Assembly: GCA_015680685.1 (NCBI GenBank)
Contig: MNCI01002984.1
Location: 231,279-295,278 of the forward strand
Length of the DNA: 64,000 nucleotides
Origin: Gnetum montanum
Lineage: Eukaryota; Streptophyta; Gnetopsida; Gnetales; Gnetaceae
Direction of reading: 5' to 3'
In this document: one piece after another, positions 33,956 through 47,429 of the stretch
How the letters are laid out: every line of letters begins with the position of its first letter
Position numbering within the stretch: the first letter of the stretch is position 1
Translations under genes and position numbers: made by a program
The notes under the pieces: generated by a model
The model's database searches: none
Seen by the model: only the letters and a program-made list of their open reading frames with translations
What the model was told of the DNA's origin: nothing

Positions 33956-36038
33956 CTATAGTATAAGAGTTATTATGAAACTTAAAGAGTTGGATTCATT
34001 TGGCATTAAATCTTCATGGTCTATCATCTTCTGGAGGTCATCCTTTAATGCTAGGCAAAAATTAGTGTCATGAACAACCATTTGATGATAGTGGTAAAAC
34101 CTATCCAGTTTGAAGTACTTTGGTAGCTTGGGATCATCTTTGGTTGTTATCATTGGGTCCATAGCTATGTCATAAAGATGATCATGCCTCTTACAAGCTT
34201 CTTTAGATAGTTACTTATGCTGTATATGGTTATCTCTAAGAAACTATTCTAAAAGCTCAAAGGGCTTCATCAACAACCTTGTGTACTTAGACCTATCCTT
34301 CTATCCAAAGTTTGCTATTGGTTGATTTGGGGAATAGGAAGTGGATGGTTGCAATGAGTCAGAAGAGTTGTTGTGAGGTATTGATCCCTACCTCTTTGCT
34401 TGTTTTGAATCAGAAGATTTATTATGAGGTGGTGATACCATAGCCATGGTTGTATGTTCTTGCTTAGTTCTCTCCCTATCCCTCCTTATGTGTTGGTTTT
34501 TATAGGCCACATAGACTAGATTGTTGCTTGCCTTAGCTGGCTCATCAATGTTCTTAGTTTATGAAAAGGCTTAGCTTAGGGATTAGGGCTTTAAGTGATA
34601 GAGATTTGACTTGATGAAGTCATTTACTACTTCCTTAAATATGGCCAAGAGGTGAGTTTTAGAGATAGGCTCTAGGATTTCATTGAGCATTGAATTGCAT
34701 CTTTAGATGAACCTTTTGGCTAGTTTATGTGGCCCCGACTTTACCTTCATCAGTTGATCCAATGTGGCATCTAACTTTAAGTTGTATCTGGAGCAGTTAA
34801 CAGATTGGTTTATCAGGTCTTCAAGGGAAGAGATGGAACCTCTAGGCAAGGTTTGGTACCAATCTAAAACCTTTCCATTAAGGGGACATGGGGAAAATCC
34901 ATAGTATCGTATAAGGTAGGGCATGTAAAAAGAGGCACTTAGACTAGAATGTGACCAAGTGTGCATTGGGATACCCTTCACCAGTATATTTGGTGAACTT
35001 TGGTATGGGCATACTCACAAATAAAGTTATTTGATGCATAGTAGGTCTTATAAGATCATCTTGGTAAAAGTCCATAACCTTGATTGTTGAAGTTGTACTA
35101 GCTTTGAGTTTCCATAGCTCTTTGGTAAGGTCTTGGATCATTTGGAAGGCTTGATCCAAGCCTTGGGGCATCCCTTTAGGCTATAGTATTTGTATTAATC
35201 ATTGAGGAGGAAGTTGAGTGGTTTAAGGCTATGTGATTGGTATTGATATAGATGAAAGAGGTTGAGTAACCATTGTTGCAAGTGGGTTGAAAAAGGAGAA
35301 AGAGGTTTGCATTGGGATATGTCATATGAAGTGAGCAAAGGGGGTATAAGAGGCTTATGTTGCTTGGGATTTTAATGAGGATTCCACTAATATGAAAAAG
35401 AAAGGTGGTGAGATAGACATCATCAGGGTTGGATGCATAGAGCAAGGTTGAATGGAAAATAGCATTAATGAGAATACTAAGATAGACTGAGGCATAGGTT
35501 GTGCTTGGTATGTAGCAATGATGGGTGTTGATCCAAACATGGTAGGATGAACATGAGAAGAAGAGGGTTGAGGGACATGTCCCATAGATGATACAAGAGA
35601 GGTTGAACTAGGTGTAGTGGTTTGGGGAGTCAATTGTTGAAAAAGAATCTCGATGAAGTTGTCCAACTCTGATTTGGCCTCAAACTCATTTGACTCTTCT
35701 TGGTAATCCTTTGAGCTAATTTCATCACTAAACTCATCAACATCTATGAGTTGTATGAACATATGAGCATAAAAATTGATAAGGGGGATCTTTTCATAAG
35801 GAGATGGAATATATTCTTTCCCATCCTTATGTATGATTTTGAATTGGTTTTTAGCATCAGATTCAGAGTGTGGTATGAGAAAACTGGACTATATCTTGAC
35901 ACAAAGGAAATTATAGAATTTCTCATTGATGACCACAAAGTATAGGTTCTTGTCCCTTTGTTGGAGTGAATGTCTTCGCTATATGACTATAGGGTCTTTT
36001 GGGTCATAGATGTGAATTGCATCTTGGCTGGAGGCCAT
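33956..36038 (-). pseudogene. Gag of a Tat/Ogre-like LTR element
   Basis: Starts near 36,038 with MASSQDAIHIYDPKDPIV and runs, with stops, through a Pro/Ser-rich segment (35,355-35,762), the gag domain (IPKFTKYTGEGYPNAHLVTF at 34,944-35,171; GKVLDWYQTLPRGSISSLED at 34,703-34,981) and a C-terminal block at 33,956-34,162 (KYFKLDRFYHYHQMVVHDTN). This block order is typical of Tat/Ogre-lineage gag, which forms particles. The protease follows after a Ser/Gln/Thr-rich linker with one or two stops near 33,540-33,620. The element is inactive. Confidence 0.72.
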
Positions 36039-36171
36039 GTAAGGCCTAGTGGTAATATAGTTGATCTATGAAAAGGCATTAACTAAGTTCTCAACTAGTT
36101 TTTGAGTTAATAGTTTTAGTAGGCAAAATTGCTTCATGTACAAATGGCTTTGGCTATGGAATGGTATGAAA

Positions 36172-36340
36172 ACTGCAACTACTGGTGTAGTGCAGATTGC
36201 AATGGTAGTATTGTACACTGCACTAGTAAAAATTAATTAATTAATTTTTTTAAATTTTTGCAACTGTAAGTGCAGTGTAAATGGTAGTGATAGTGCTAGA
36301 TGCTACACTGGTAAAAATACAAAATTAATTAATTATACAT
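36172..36340. repeat. Two-copy direct repeat of about 85 bp in the gag leader
   Basis: Segments starting GCAACTACTGGTGTAGTGCA (36,176) and GCAACTGTAAGTGCAGTGTA (36,259) both run through ACACT-TAAAAAT-TAATTAATTA. They lie between the gag start and the presumed 5' LTR, where a primer site would be expected; none is recognisable. Confidence 0.6.
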
Positions 36341-36344
36341 TTTT

Positions 36345-38000
36345 TTAGGTTTTCAAGTATGAGTAGAGGCTTACATTGCAATAGGTTATTCGAAGAAATT
36401 GATGGGACCAATGTCATAGGCAAGTTTTCAGTTTTTGCACTGGGTTCACTTCATCCAACTTGGATTGGTAAAACTACATTGGTTTTTGGTTTTGGAAAAA
36501 GACATTGGGTTTTCAGAAAGTATGTTGGGCCAACAAAAATATGTTGGGATTCAAAAATACATTGGGCTTTAGATGCACACCTAAAATCCAATTTTGTGAA
36601 ATTTGAAGTGCAACTTTTGCGAAGCTTTAAAAAGTCCAACACTTAACGAAAACATTAGTGAAGGCCAAACTTGTTGCAATTTTATATACTAGGATTTGAA
36701 AATTCCAACAGTTGTTGGAAAAATAGAAAATAAATCCAAACTTGCTATAATTTTTATGTTGAGCTTTAAAATGTCTAGCACTTGTGAAAATTTAAATATG
36801 CAAAAAATGGTTGTTGCTAATCTATTGAATTTTGAAAAGATATGAGATGTTTTTCCTTAAAAAATGTACATAGGTTTTAATTAAGAAATTAGGAAATGTG
36901 TTGTTTTTCTCAAAGATAGATTGGGCATTTTGCCAAAGATATGCTAACTTTATGAGGAAAAGTGTGTTTGGTTTTGTTGGAAAAAGTAAGGCTTTGGAAA
37001 ACTATGTTGGGTCTACCAAAAAAATGCAATGAAAAATTTTAAATGGTTGCAAGTGGATGGTAGCTAGAAAAGATACATTGGCCTTTGGAAAATCCAAAGG
37101 TCAAGAATTTAAAAACCAAATGTTGCAAGTTGTAGAGGAAAATACTCTGGCTTTTAAAAGTCCAACTGCTGTTGTGGAATTTGTAGGAACACCCAAACTA
37201 ACTGCAAAAAATATGCTCCGTATAAATTGCAATAGAATGGGTGGCTGCACTAGTTTTTGACAAGATTTCAATGTAAAATTTAAAAGTTTTAAGCTATAAA
37301 AATTTGTTTCAGACAAGGCCAAAGAAGATTAGGCAAAGAACTTGGATAGAGGCCCTTGTAGCACTAGAAACTATTATGCCTAAAAAATTTGGTGCTGGAA
37401 AACTAAAAATTCTAGGTGGACTAATTTAACTTCAGATCCCAAGGGCCTCTAAGAAGAGGATCCGAAGCACCCTAGACGATCTTGTTGATTAAGTATGAAA
37501 CAACATAGTTAAATTAAATGAAAAATGTAAATTTAACCTAAGAGAAAGCACAAGAATTAACTTGAAACAAACTTGCACAAACAAATGAACTGTAAATTTT
37601 ATTAAAACAATAAAATGTTGATGGAATAGAGATCAAGTGAGTACAATTGTGTGCTTAGGTGCACAAGGAGTTTTTCAAATGATGCTTGAAGTCTAGAGAA
37701 ACTAGCACCATGGGGTACTCATGTGGAGTGACTTACATAGGGATTGAACATGTACTAGGAGCAAAGTTTCTATTGTTTATGAATCATATTCTGATGGTAG
37801 TGTAGCAATCCTCTAATTACTAAAGAAAAAATAGAGAATCATTAGATAATAATATGTTTTGGATGCTAAGTTCTCTCTTGTTCATAGTCATAGAACAAGG
37901 TCATTATGTTGATGCATAATAGGTATCCATCACCAAAAATCATTATTAGTTGGGAAGACTATTTTTTAAAGGTATAGTGCCATAAGACATGAATAAGTTG
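36345..38000 (-). repeat. Candidate 5' LTR region of the Tat/Ogre-like element
   Basis: Partner of the block at 27,302-27,540 (see there). Readable frames at 36,359-36,646 and 37,057-37,260 are short and repetitive (many TTGG/TTTTGG words) and are not genes. Both borders are uncertain. Confidence 0.35.
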
Positions 38001-38224
38001 ATAAACAATGATTCATGAATGTCTAAATGTGATAGTGTGTCATGTACTTGTATTATTCTTTTGAATGCAATATACTTAAGTTATCACCCAATATCTTGAT
38101 ATTTACTAAGCACTAATACCTTAGTTATTCTTCTATCACAAAATTTTTTTTACTATTTTTTCCTTCTTTTAACTTTACTCCCTTTTCTATGATCTTTTTA
38201 TTAAAATTTTTTGAACAATGATTT

Positions 38225-38560
38225 CAACGTAGGATGTACAAGAGGGTGCAACTCACAATAATTTGAAGTCTTACTGTAGGATTCATTGCAAGTCACAATT
38301 AACTTGGAATCTTAATTTCTTAAAGTTAAGCACCTATGAAGGGATGCGACTTGTACTTGGTCACATTTTGAGAATTCATGTTTTAGGTTTTGGATAGTGC
38401 AAATGGCTGTGACTCGTAGCTTGTCACATTGTAATGCTATTCTTTTGAATTTTAAATAAGTGCAAATAACTACAACCTAAAATTGGTCACAATGTCATTT
38501 TTTAAAAAATTTATACTTCATGTTGCAATGAGCTATAACTCACAATCCATCAAAATCCAA
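38225..38560 (+). repeat. Degenerate repeats with a GCAA...TGACT...GTCACA pattern
   Basis: Five or six related segments, at about 38,248, 38,285, 38,345, 38,399, 38,460 and 38,523, combine GTGCAA, a GACTYGTA-like core and GGTCACAATG. A similar wording (CAACTCATAAGATGAGTT, GCAACTCATCAAGG) recurs at 41,215-41,260. This may be LTR sequence of the plus-strand element that holds the ORF at 39,640-40,870. Confidence 0.4.
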
Positions 38561-38599
38561 TTAAAAAATAAAAAAAATAAAAGCATGTTTCAATAAAAC

Positions 38600-39640
38600 A
38601 AAATTTTTGTTTCAATTGTAGAGCATTGTAGGTTACATTCCAGAGCTAACGTGAGTGACCATTACAAGCATACCCACTAGATATGTCCTATAAGCCTCCT
38701 TTCCTTTCCAAAATTCCTAAGGTAGGCTTCAAAACTCTTATTCTTTACTATTTTTTCTCTTGGATTTTTTGTTGTGCATTTTTACTACTAGATTTGGAAC
38801 ATTATTGTTGTTTTTGGAGTTGAATCAAGATTGTATGAATGACTTGTGAACATTTGATGTTTCTCTTGGTTTGCTACTCTTTGTTTTTATCCTATTTCGA
38901 ACATTTCTATGATTTTGTAGTAGTAGGTTATATTTTTGTTTTCTCTCTTCTCACTTTGGGGTTTTTTGTTCATGCTAAATACATAAGTAGGGATTAGGAC
39001 AATGCTAGGGACTGTGGAAAAGAATTAGAACTTATGTACCTTTAAATTGCTATAGTTTTGGTTTTTTTAAGAATGAACTTAATTCTCTCTATTATAGCAT
39101 CATAGTGCTAGGACTGTACATGCTTGAAACTCAATTTCACTTCTAGGAAGAGCATTAGGTGCAACTAGAGCTATCTTCCTTAAGATAATTTAATATTAAG
39201 CTAAATTTGTTTTTCTAAGTTAGAGCTATCTTGCATTGCATTATGTCCTCAACTTAATGTACATTATTATGAAGAGTAATCATTGCATAGTTTAAATTTT
39301 CCATCAATCATGTATAGTTATTCATCATCTTTTCACTAGGTAATTATATTGAGAACAATGTAGACCTAGTAGGGGGCATCAACAATGTTGAGATTTTTAA
39401 AATATGAGTGTCATGGTCATAGTTCTCTTTTCAGTTCCTTCCATTTAATTGAACTATGTCTTTGGAATTTGAATTTTAGGTATTGTTGCATTTGTTTATG
39501 TTTAGTTATGCACTATATTATCTGTAGAAGATAATGATCTTCCCTATAGCAAGGAACTTCTTGTGCATCCTAGTGCAAAGGGGACATCTCCAGGGACAAT
39601 GTTCAATGACTATGAATTTGATACCATAGAGATGTGCTCA
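38600..39640 (+). other. AT-rich leader-like sequence
   Basis: No gene or RNA was recognised. It precedes the unrecognised plus-strand ORF. Confidence 0.35.
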
Positions 39641-40870
39641 AAAGAAGGAGCAAGAATGCACTCATAAGAAGCACATGGAGAACTTGGAGCATGAGTGCTG
39701 TGAGGCAAAGTTTCCTATGGTGCCATTCAGGGCACCTAGGAACTTCAGGCCTTTGATAGAGCTAGTAAATTCACAAGTTATAGTAGCCTTAACAATGCAT
39801 AATTTGGACTTTTTCTTGATCAGAGGTGAGGTGTTCTATGAGGAGGAGGCTTTTTAGTTCTCAATCATATTTTGGAGGACCTTCCCTACTTCTTGGATCA
39901 TTCAAGTTGGCAATAGGTCCTACGACATCATCGAGGCCCTTATTACCAAGGTCTTGGAGATAAAAGTAGGACCAAACAAATAACATATTGTGACAGCCTC
40001 ATCAAAGTAAAAGATCTAGCTAGTAGAGATTTTTCTTGATGTAGCCATGGATAAGATGAGATGGTCTTATAAGAACTTTCCCCCTGAAAGAAGGATTCTT
40101 GTAAGGGCTATCATGATGAACTTCATGGGTAGCTCCCATTTCACACATGTCATGTCCTTTGACATATTGGTGATTAGTGACTTAGAGGGTTCCTACATTC
40201 TTAATTACCCATACATTATTTTTTCTAGGATGGAGTTAGTGGTTCAAGATGATAGTGGGGTCTCTTTTCCATTAGTGGTATTAGCATTATATGGGCACTT
40301 CTAGATTTGGCCACCTACCTTACTCATCAAGGAGATTATCACCTAGGGTGAGGACTAGTTCCCAAACTTAGGATGTGCCTTCTAAGTGTAGTAGTTACCT
40401 AGGGCATGCTCTTAGGAGGCTCAGTGGATCTAGGATCCATGGATTCTAGGAGATGGTCACAAAGATGTTTGGGAGGCTAATTATGTCAATCTACAATAGA
40501 AGTAGCCATAGCAGTTGTAGGGTATGATAGGAGCAGATCCAGCTTTGGTGGGAGTTGAATCATGACACATGACCCATTTGGACATCCTTCAGGAAAATCT
40601 TATGACATAGTGTAATGATATGGAGGTGCGTCTTCATGCCTATTGTGAAATATTAGAGAGGAGGCAGTATCATTTGGTCTCCAGTTTGGAGATCCTAAGA
40701 TACCACTTATTCACTAGGATAAGGGATCTCCATCAGCCTATGAGTCATCAGAAGGTGGATGAATTGGTGGACCTAGAGTTTGCACCTATGGGATTCCTGA
40801 TTACTAATGTATATTAGGTAGGAAAATTTGACCCTAGTTACTAGGTGGATAATGAGATTATAGAGTAAGA
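39640..40870 (+). pseudogene. Unrecognised retroelement-type ORF, broken
   Basis: Open pieces at 39,675-39,857 (FPMVPFRAPRNFRPLIELVN, then LDFFLIRGEVFYEEEAF), 40,047-40,304 (MDKMRWSYKNFPPERRILVR, then MSFDILVISDLEGSYILNYP) and 40,620-40,817 (LHAYCEILERRQYHLVSSLE) read as one protein interrupted by single stops and frame changes. The repeated pattern of conserved-looking blocks suggests decayed coding DNA and not chance. I do not recognise the family. It is bounded on the right by a G-run (TTGGGGGCTA, 41,102-41,111) that could be a polypurine tract of a plus-strand LTR element. Confidence 0.5.
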
Positions 40871-41111
40871 TGTTACCTCAACCTCCTCCTTTAGTAGAGG
40901 CCCTTGCACCCCTACAGGGAAAGGCTCAACCCCTCTAACTTGAGCATCCTTGTTTCCTACTTCTTCTTTTCCTTCTCTAGTTGTATGTTTTGGATGTTAT
41001 AAGAGAGTGAACTATTTTGTTATCTTATCTCTATTTATGGTATTTTCATTAATTCAAGTGCATTCTTCTACTCTCTTTTATCAAGACAATAAAAAGCTCG
41101 TTGGGGGCTAA

Positions 41112-41960
41112 GTTAGGATGTGAATTGATGTTCTTTGTGCTTGGTTTCCTTATTTTGCAAGCTTGGGTGGGTAATTGGAAGCTCATGCGACTCAAAACCA
41201 CCTATATTGTAGAGTCTCAACTCATAAGATGAGTTCTAGTAAATTTGCAACTCATCAAGGGAACAATGCTCATCCTATGGTCAATAGGAGTTGAATTCTA
41301 GCATTAGAGGACTGAAGAGCAAGGGGAGTTAGCGTCAAGTGGAGATGATGGTAGCAAAGAAGAAGTATCTACATTGGATAAGATACCACTAGCACATTGG
41401 ATAAGAAGAAGTATCTACATTGGATAAGAAAATCCATTAGTGTGGGCTCCTACAACTTGCACCCATGTCACAGTCATTATAAATCTTTCCCACTTAGTTC
41501 AACAATTCGGTCATTTGGATTTGAATGCTCAACTATTGGGAATGGTTAAGTAAGATTATTGATCATAGTAGCTTGCAATAGTTGACTAACTTGGAGATTC
41601 TTCTTCAAATAGGAAGCTGTGACCTATACGTAGCCATAACCATTAGCCGAAAGTTATTTTAATCATCAACTAAAGTCATTTTTATAGCGATTTGGAGTGG
41701 AACTACAAGAGGAATTTTGAAGATATATAGAGAGGATAGACAAACAAAGATATATATAGATACATAAAGAATAGGATATAGATATTTATAGAATTTGTAG
41801 ATCTAAGATTAAAGTTATTCATGATTGTTGTAATGAGAATTATATTCTAAGATTGATGATTGAATGATATTGTATGTGTTCTTGTTAGAGTGAATTAATG
41901 TTAAATTTTGTATAACATAATTTTGGCACCTTACCCTAATGTAATCTACGGTCCTCTGTT
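41112..41960. other. Possible LTR sequence with a local duplication
   Basis: A unit containing AAGAAGTATCTACATTGG occurs twice, about 45 bases apart, around 41,356-41,435. AT-rich sequence follows. It lies between the G-run at 41,102 and the left LTR of the next element and may be the 3' LTR of the plus-strand element. No gene seen. Confidence 0.35.
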
Positions 41961-42845
41961 TGATTGACTTCTATGTTCTACAATGCAAGCACTAACAGAA
42001 AAGAACTATAACAATGTGTGACCTAATCATATTCCACAGATGATTAATGTAAGTATGCTAGTGTTTGTGGTCATTATCTTCTCACGTTAAGTTAACAAAG
42101 TATGAGTTGTATGGTTTAAATTTTGATGAAGCATATGATATGCTGATGTTTTTTGGATTTAATTATCCTAAGTGCCAACATAATAATAGTAAAGATAAAG
42201 TATAAGGATAAAATCTAAATCTAAGTATAACACAAATGTAAATTTGATCTAGCCTATGAATGATAAGTATCCATTCCTAGCTTGTTGTACATGTCTTGGA
42301 TTTATATAAGCATCATTGGAATTACTAAGTGAGTCCACTACTGAGAAAATTAAGTAAACTCACTACTAGGTTACCAAACCATTACACTTCATGCTTGAAA
42401 CTATTTGCACTTATCTTGCCTTACTAAAAGATGTTGAAAAAGTAAAGTACTTAGAAAATGTAAATGACTCCAAAAAAATTAAACATGTCGAAAAGTAAAA
42501 TTAAGCTAAGTAAAAATGTGCTAAGTGGAATGATGCAATGTTGAAAAACAATCGAGATATTTATTTTCAATCATGAATTTTGTCCAAGAATAATCCCCTT
42601 AAACAAAGATTCTATATGATTGTTAAACATCACATTACAAACATTCAATCTATTGCTAAGTCTAAATCAGAAAAACCTATTGCAAGAATTTAGCTAAGTG
42701 TTGGAAAAAATGTTCATTTCCAAATGACAGTGGTTTGGTATTTATAAGTATGATCATGACCCACTACATTACTTCAATGATGACGTATGCACAACTACGA
42801 CATCATAAATATGATATCTTAGTGGATTAACATAAGGTTTTATCA
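41960..42845 (-). repeat. 3' LTR of the Athila-like element
   Basis: Aligns with 61,887-62,566 over most of its length, for example TGTAAGTATGCTAGTG and TTCCTAGCTTGTTGTACATG. Its inner end ...TTTTATCA is followed by TACCCCCACAAGTGA, the same purine tract position as in the TR-GAG element. The left border is approximate. Confidence 0.65.
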
Positions 42846-45800
42846 TACCCCCACAAGTGATTGGAAAGTTGTCTTCAAGTTAAAACAAAAGTAGGATAGA
42901 GTTCCTTACAAACTTTTTCTAGTTATTTATAGAGCTAGACATGATGAATTATATACATGATTAACTCTCCTATGAATGGCACATTATGGTTTGATTGGTG
43001 TTTACAAAATCATCATGCATTGCATGATTGACACAATTGACAAAATAAAATAAAAAAACAAAGCTTGATGTAGCCTTTACATTCTAGGTAGTGGTAGCTT
43101 CTCCATTGGCTTCTTTTCTTTTTCCTTAGGCTTCTAAAATTGGTACATGTTGAGTAGCAATTGAAGCTTTTCTTGAAGCATGTACCATCTAGGTGAATTT
43201 AGCAATGTTGACTCCGATGTTAGGAAGATTCAGTGCCTTGTCTATTACTTTAACTGAATATAGCATTGTGATTCCTTCAATCTTAATAGTGGCATCATCC
43301 TACTTACTCTTCTAGAATTGGTATACTTCCCCTTGGTACCATTCACCATTGCATGATAGTGTGAGCCAAGAAGGAGAGGCTTGGAGTTGCTCTTAGATAT
43401 TAGCATATGCAAACTCAATGAATGGTCCAAAATTAAATTCTATGATGACTATGGACATGATGGAATTTTCTTGAATAGCTTAGAGGCACTCATTTGATAG
43501 TGTGAGACATTGTCCTTACTCTTGAGTAGGTGGGGCCTCATCTTCCACTTGTGAAAATTGCTCCATCATAGGTGTAGCCTCATGGATGCTGTAAGACTGG
43601 ACCTCTTGCTCAACTTGTAAAGTTTTTTCCCTAGCTTGTTCTCTTCCTCTCAATTTTTTGTCTCTTCATTATGAGGATCCTTTAGTTGTGGGGTTCTTTA
43701 GGAGCCATCTGTAATCATAAGAATCTAGTTAAATTAATCAAAGATTTCAAATAAGTTCCTAATGGTTCATGATCCTCTCTTGGGTTCTTGGATTTCATAA
43801 AAATCTATCCTTATTACTACTTTTTAGCTCTTATTAAGATTTTCAAGTTAGAAAAATTTGAAAAGAAGCCCTTAATTTTTGTATTTTCTAACGGTTATGA
43901 ACAAGTTATTCCTTTATGATCTCTCATAATTGTTATTTTGTTGTTTAAATTGTATTTGAATGGTTAATTGGAAAGAAAAATTAAGTTTATTAGCTTTTAG
44001 TGAGTTATTTAGTTTAAATGTGATCAATTATTATTTTTCTTATCCTTAATATGTTTTTCTATGCATTAGAAAGTTTTGATGCTAATTGTACAAATTACGT
44101 GCAACACTCTCCCCCATGACTAAGTTGGTCACTTCATCATTAAGAGAGTTCAAGAATCATGAAAATTAGAGCTATAAAAAGGAAGTTATGAAGCTCTAAA
44201 GTTTGGTTTCTAGAGGGTTAAAAAAATGGCATGAACTCCCTTTGTATGAAATGAGAAGAATGATTTTTTTTTAACTCACACATGTATATATAGGATTTTA
44301 TAATGGATACATTAAAGATATGACATCATCAATGTGATGTCGTAGGATATTTTGAGTGATTTTTGATAGAAAAATTAAGTGAAATTGATAGTCTAGAAGG
44401 TACGAATGCATTACAAAGGGTTCTTAATCATGGATGAGGCTTAGAATGTAAGGATTTGTCAATATTAAGTGTGTAAGATGAGGAATTTCTGAATGTAAGT
44501 TACTATTTGGGCAAGGTAAGTTGATTAGTTTTGTAGGAGATGGTTGGTAGGAATTGCCAAATGTATGATTGAATTTGAGTATATAGGAAAAACAATAATG
44601 GTCATTTAAGTATTCTGAAGGTACAAGATGATGTGGAATTGGTCATCAAGTATAAAGCACAAGAATTATACAGCTGGAGCCTCCCTAGAGTAGGCTCCAA
44701 CCCTTGGTGCCCTTGTATAACCACACCTACAAGTGTCCGTAGGTACTCAAGCAATTGAATGTAAAACATATCTATCTACCAAGATACATGTGTGATTATT
44801 TATGTAATGAGAAAATAATACTATATTATAAAAATCCATTAATATAATATTGTATATAGCAATTAGGTAAAATGGAAGTTACAGGAATTGCAAAATATGG
44901 GACATGAGGTGTCTTACCATAGGCATAATGAAGTCTATGTGTGATGCATGGTTAAATTAATCATTAGCCCTTCCATCCAAGATCTAAACCAAGTCTATAC
45001 TACTTACCAATGACATCGCATTGCATCATCCCAAAACTTACAACCAAAATACTACCATAACTATAAGGGGCATTAGCACTTGGTAATGAAGTTCAAGGAA
45101 GTAGTTTATTAATAGCATACTTTATTCATTATTTGTTTTAAAGGAGACTTGACCATTGGATAGAGGAGTGCCTTTAGGCATGGGTAACATGCTTTTCTAG
45201 CCCTATAACCAATGAAAGTAGAAAAAAAAACCTTGAAATTTCTAAGAAGTTGCCTATGTTTAGACATGGGTAACATGTCTTTCTAGTGAAACTGCCATAA
45301 ATTTTTATTTTATGAATTTATTAGGTTATTAGATCTTACTAGAGGACTACCTTCAAGCATGAATAACATGTCTTTCTAGTGACATGGCAAGGCAACACTT
45401 ATTTAAGACATACTTTCATTTTTTGTTAGAAGTCAAGTACATAATAAGACTTAATAGTAGAATATAATTTATAGTAGTAGCTTTAAAGAATCCATAATTT
45501 CCCTTAATGCCATACTATTTCCATTCCCACTTGGTTCTTCACTCTTCCATTCAAGCATAATGATCACAAGTTTATTTTAGTTTGATTGTGAATAGAATGT
45601 CATTATGGCCATGATATGAACCTCTTATTATTGGAAATAAGTTGATGAAGGATGTGGTATCAATGTAAATATAATCAATCCTTTAATGATTTCACAACAT
45701 AGGGTGAAATTCTCATTATTTGGACTACATCTTGTTTTATTCCTTTATAATTTATTAGAAAAATCAACAAAAATATATACATGAAAGATAGTGAAAAATC

Positions 45801-46200
45801 ATAAAAAGTGATAAGAATGGAAAAATATATAAATAATTGAAAAGATATCAAAGAATGAAAGATAATTAAAAATGGAAAAAGTAGAAAAGAATGGAAAAGA
45901 TATTAAAGAATGTAACGATTGGTAAGAAAAGTAGAAAGTATAAAAATATAAGGAGAATTAATGCCCAAGTGTCAAAATTGAAACCCCCACAACTATCATT
46001 ACAAGTGAAGATATGGAAGACTGAATGGGTAGTGATCAGTTTTGTAGATAAGGTAGAGTCCTTGAAAGAGTAGACAAAGTTACAGTATGATTTTTCTTGT
46101 TGAATATTAACAAGAATAAGTTTTGTGTAGTTATTTGGTGATATATTTGCATGGTGGCTAATTGGTATGTAGTATGGATGGTATAAGGTCCCTCTCATAA
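42846..46200 (-). other. 3' internal region of the Athila-like element
   Basis: No conserved pol domain. A minus-strand frame at 43,245-43,430 with flanking pieces could be remains of the extra ORF some Athila elements carry, but no domain is recognised. CTCTCCCCCATGACTAAG at 44,108-44,125 matches the internal motif of the TR-GAG element at 15,225. Three copies of a unit like CATGGGTAACATGTCTTTCT lie at 45,170-45,200, 45,252-45,290 and 45,349-45,387. An A-rich block lies at 45,780-45,960. Confidence 0.5.
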
Positions 46201-46249
46201 ATTTTGAAACTTAGTATTTTGTGAGACATGATTGGGATTATAGTAAAGG

Positions 46250-47330
46250 ACTTTATTACCAAGCTTGATAGATACTTTTCTTATTTTAGCGTCATGTCTA
46301 CATTTGGGGTACTTTTTGTGGACTTTATTACTTATCTAAGCTACCAATTGATTTTCATATAAGATATTGAGATTCATTAGACATTTTCTTTGAGCTAAGC
46401 TTAAGTCTAGGTCAAGAGTATTACCAGTGAAAAGGGTATTTAGTTCTACTTGTATTGGAAAGGCAAGTAATTTATCATAAGCTAGTTCATATGGTGAATA
46501 TCCTATATGAAGTTGCTAGGTTGATCTATATGCCCACATAGCATAAATAAGTTTAGTGCACTAGTCCTTCCTATAATGACCAATGGTTCTAGTTAATATT
46601 CTTGCGATTTCCCTATTAGTCACTTTTACTTGATCATTTGCTTAGGGGTGATAAGGTATAGTTGGTTTGTGATTAACCCCAAGTTGTTGCATTAGCTTCC
46701 TAAATGTAGCTTTTTTGAAGTGAGTCTTGTTATCCAGTATGAGTATGTATGGTACTTTGAATCTATTCTTCACATGTTGCTAAAAAAAATTGGTAGTTGT
46801 TTTAGCTGTACAATCTTTCACTCCAGTTTCTTCTACCTACTTTATGCAATAATCAATAATTACTATAATTGACATTGACGTGATGCGACCTATGAAATCA
46901 ATTTGTTACATGTCAAAGGGTTCTAATGATTGTATTCATTGATGTGACACTTTAATTCTAGCTATCAGTCATCCATATTGTTGGCATTTTCACAAGACTG
47001 TGTAAATTGATGTGTATCCCTAAATATGGTAGGCCAAAATTAATCTATCATCAATAGTTTTAGTGTTGTTCTTTGTCCTACGTAGTGATCACCACATGGT
47101 CCCTCATGTGCATCTTGTAGGATTCTTTGTTGAATTTTCTCTAGAACACACCATCTTATCAACCCATCAGCACATATCTTGTAAAGGTTTCCATTAATTT
47201 TCATATATCTTTTTACTTTGTGGAGGAACCATTCCTTATGTTTCTTATTCCATTTAATAGGAAGTTCTTGTTTAGTAAGATATGTTATGCAATTAGTAGT
47301 CCATGACTTATGTTCTGAGTCTATAGCCAT
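46250..47330 (-). pseudogene. Integrase of the Athila-like element
   Basis: The 47,040-47,330 piece reads IQQRILQDAHEGPCGDHYVG, which is the HHCC zinc-binding start of integrase, then a decayed C-x2-C near 46,985. The core follows with stops; recognisable parts are the HPQAN-like block near 46,660 and the WAYRST-like block near 46,520. The integrase inserts element DNA into the host genome. It is heavily mutated. Confidence 0.65.
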
Positions 47331-47429
47331 TATAGGCTTAGTGAATAAATTTTCATTGAGAAATTGGTCTAATATTTGTTCATCATTTTTCTAAGGTTCC
47401 TATCTTAGCCTTGATAAATTATTTGTTGC

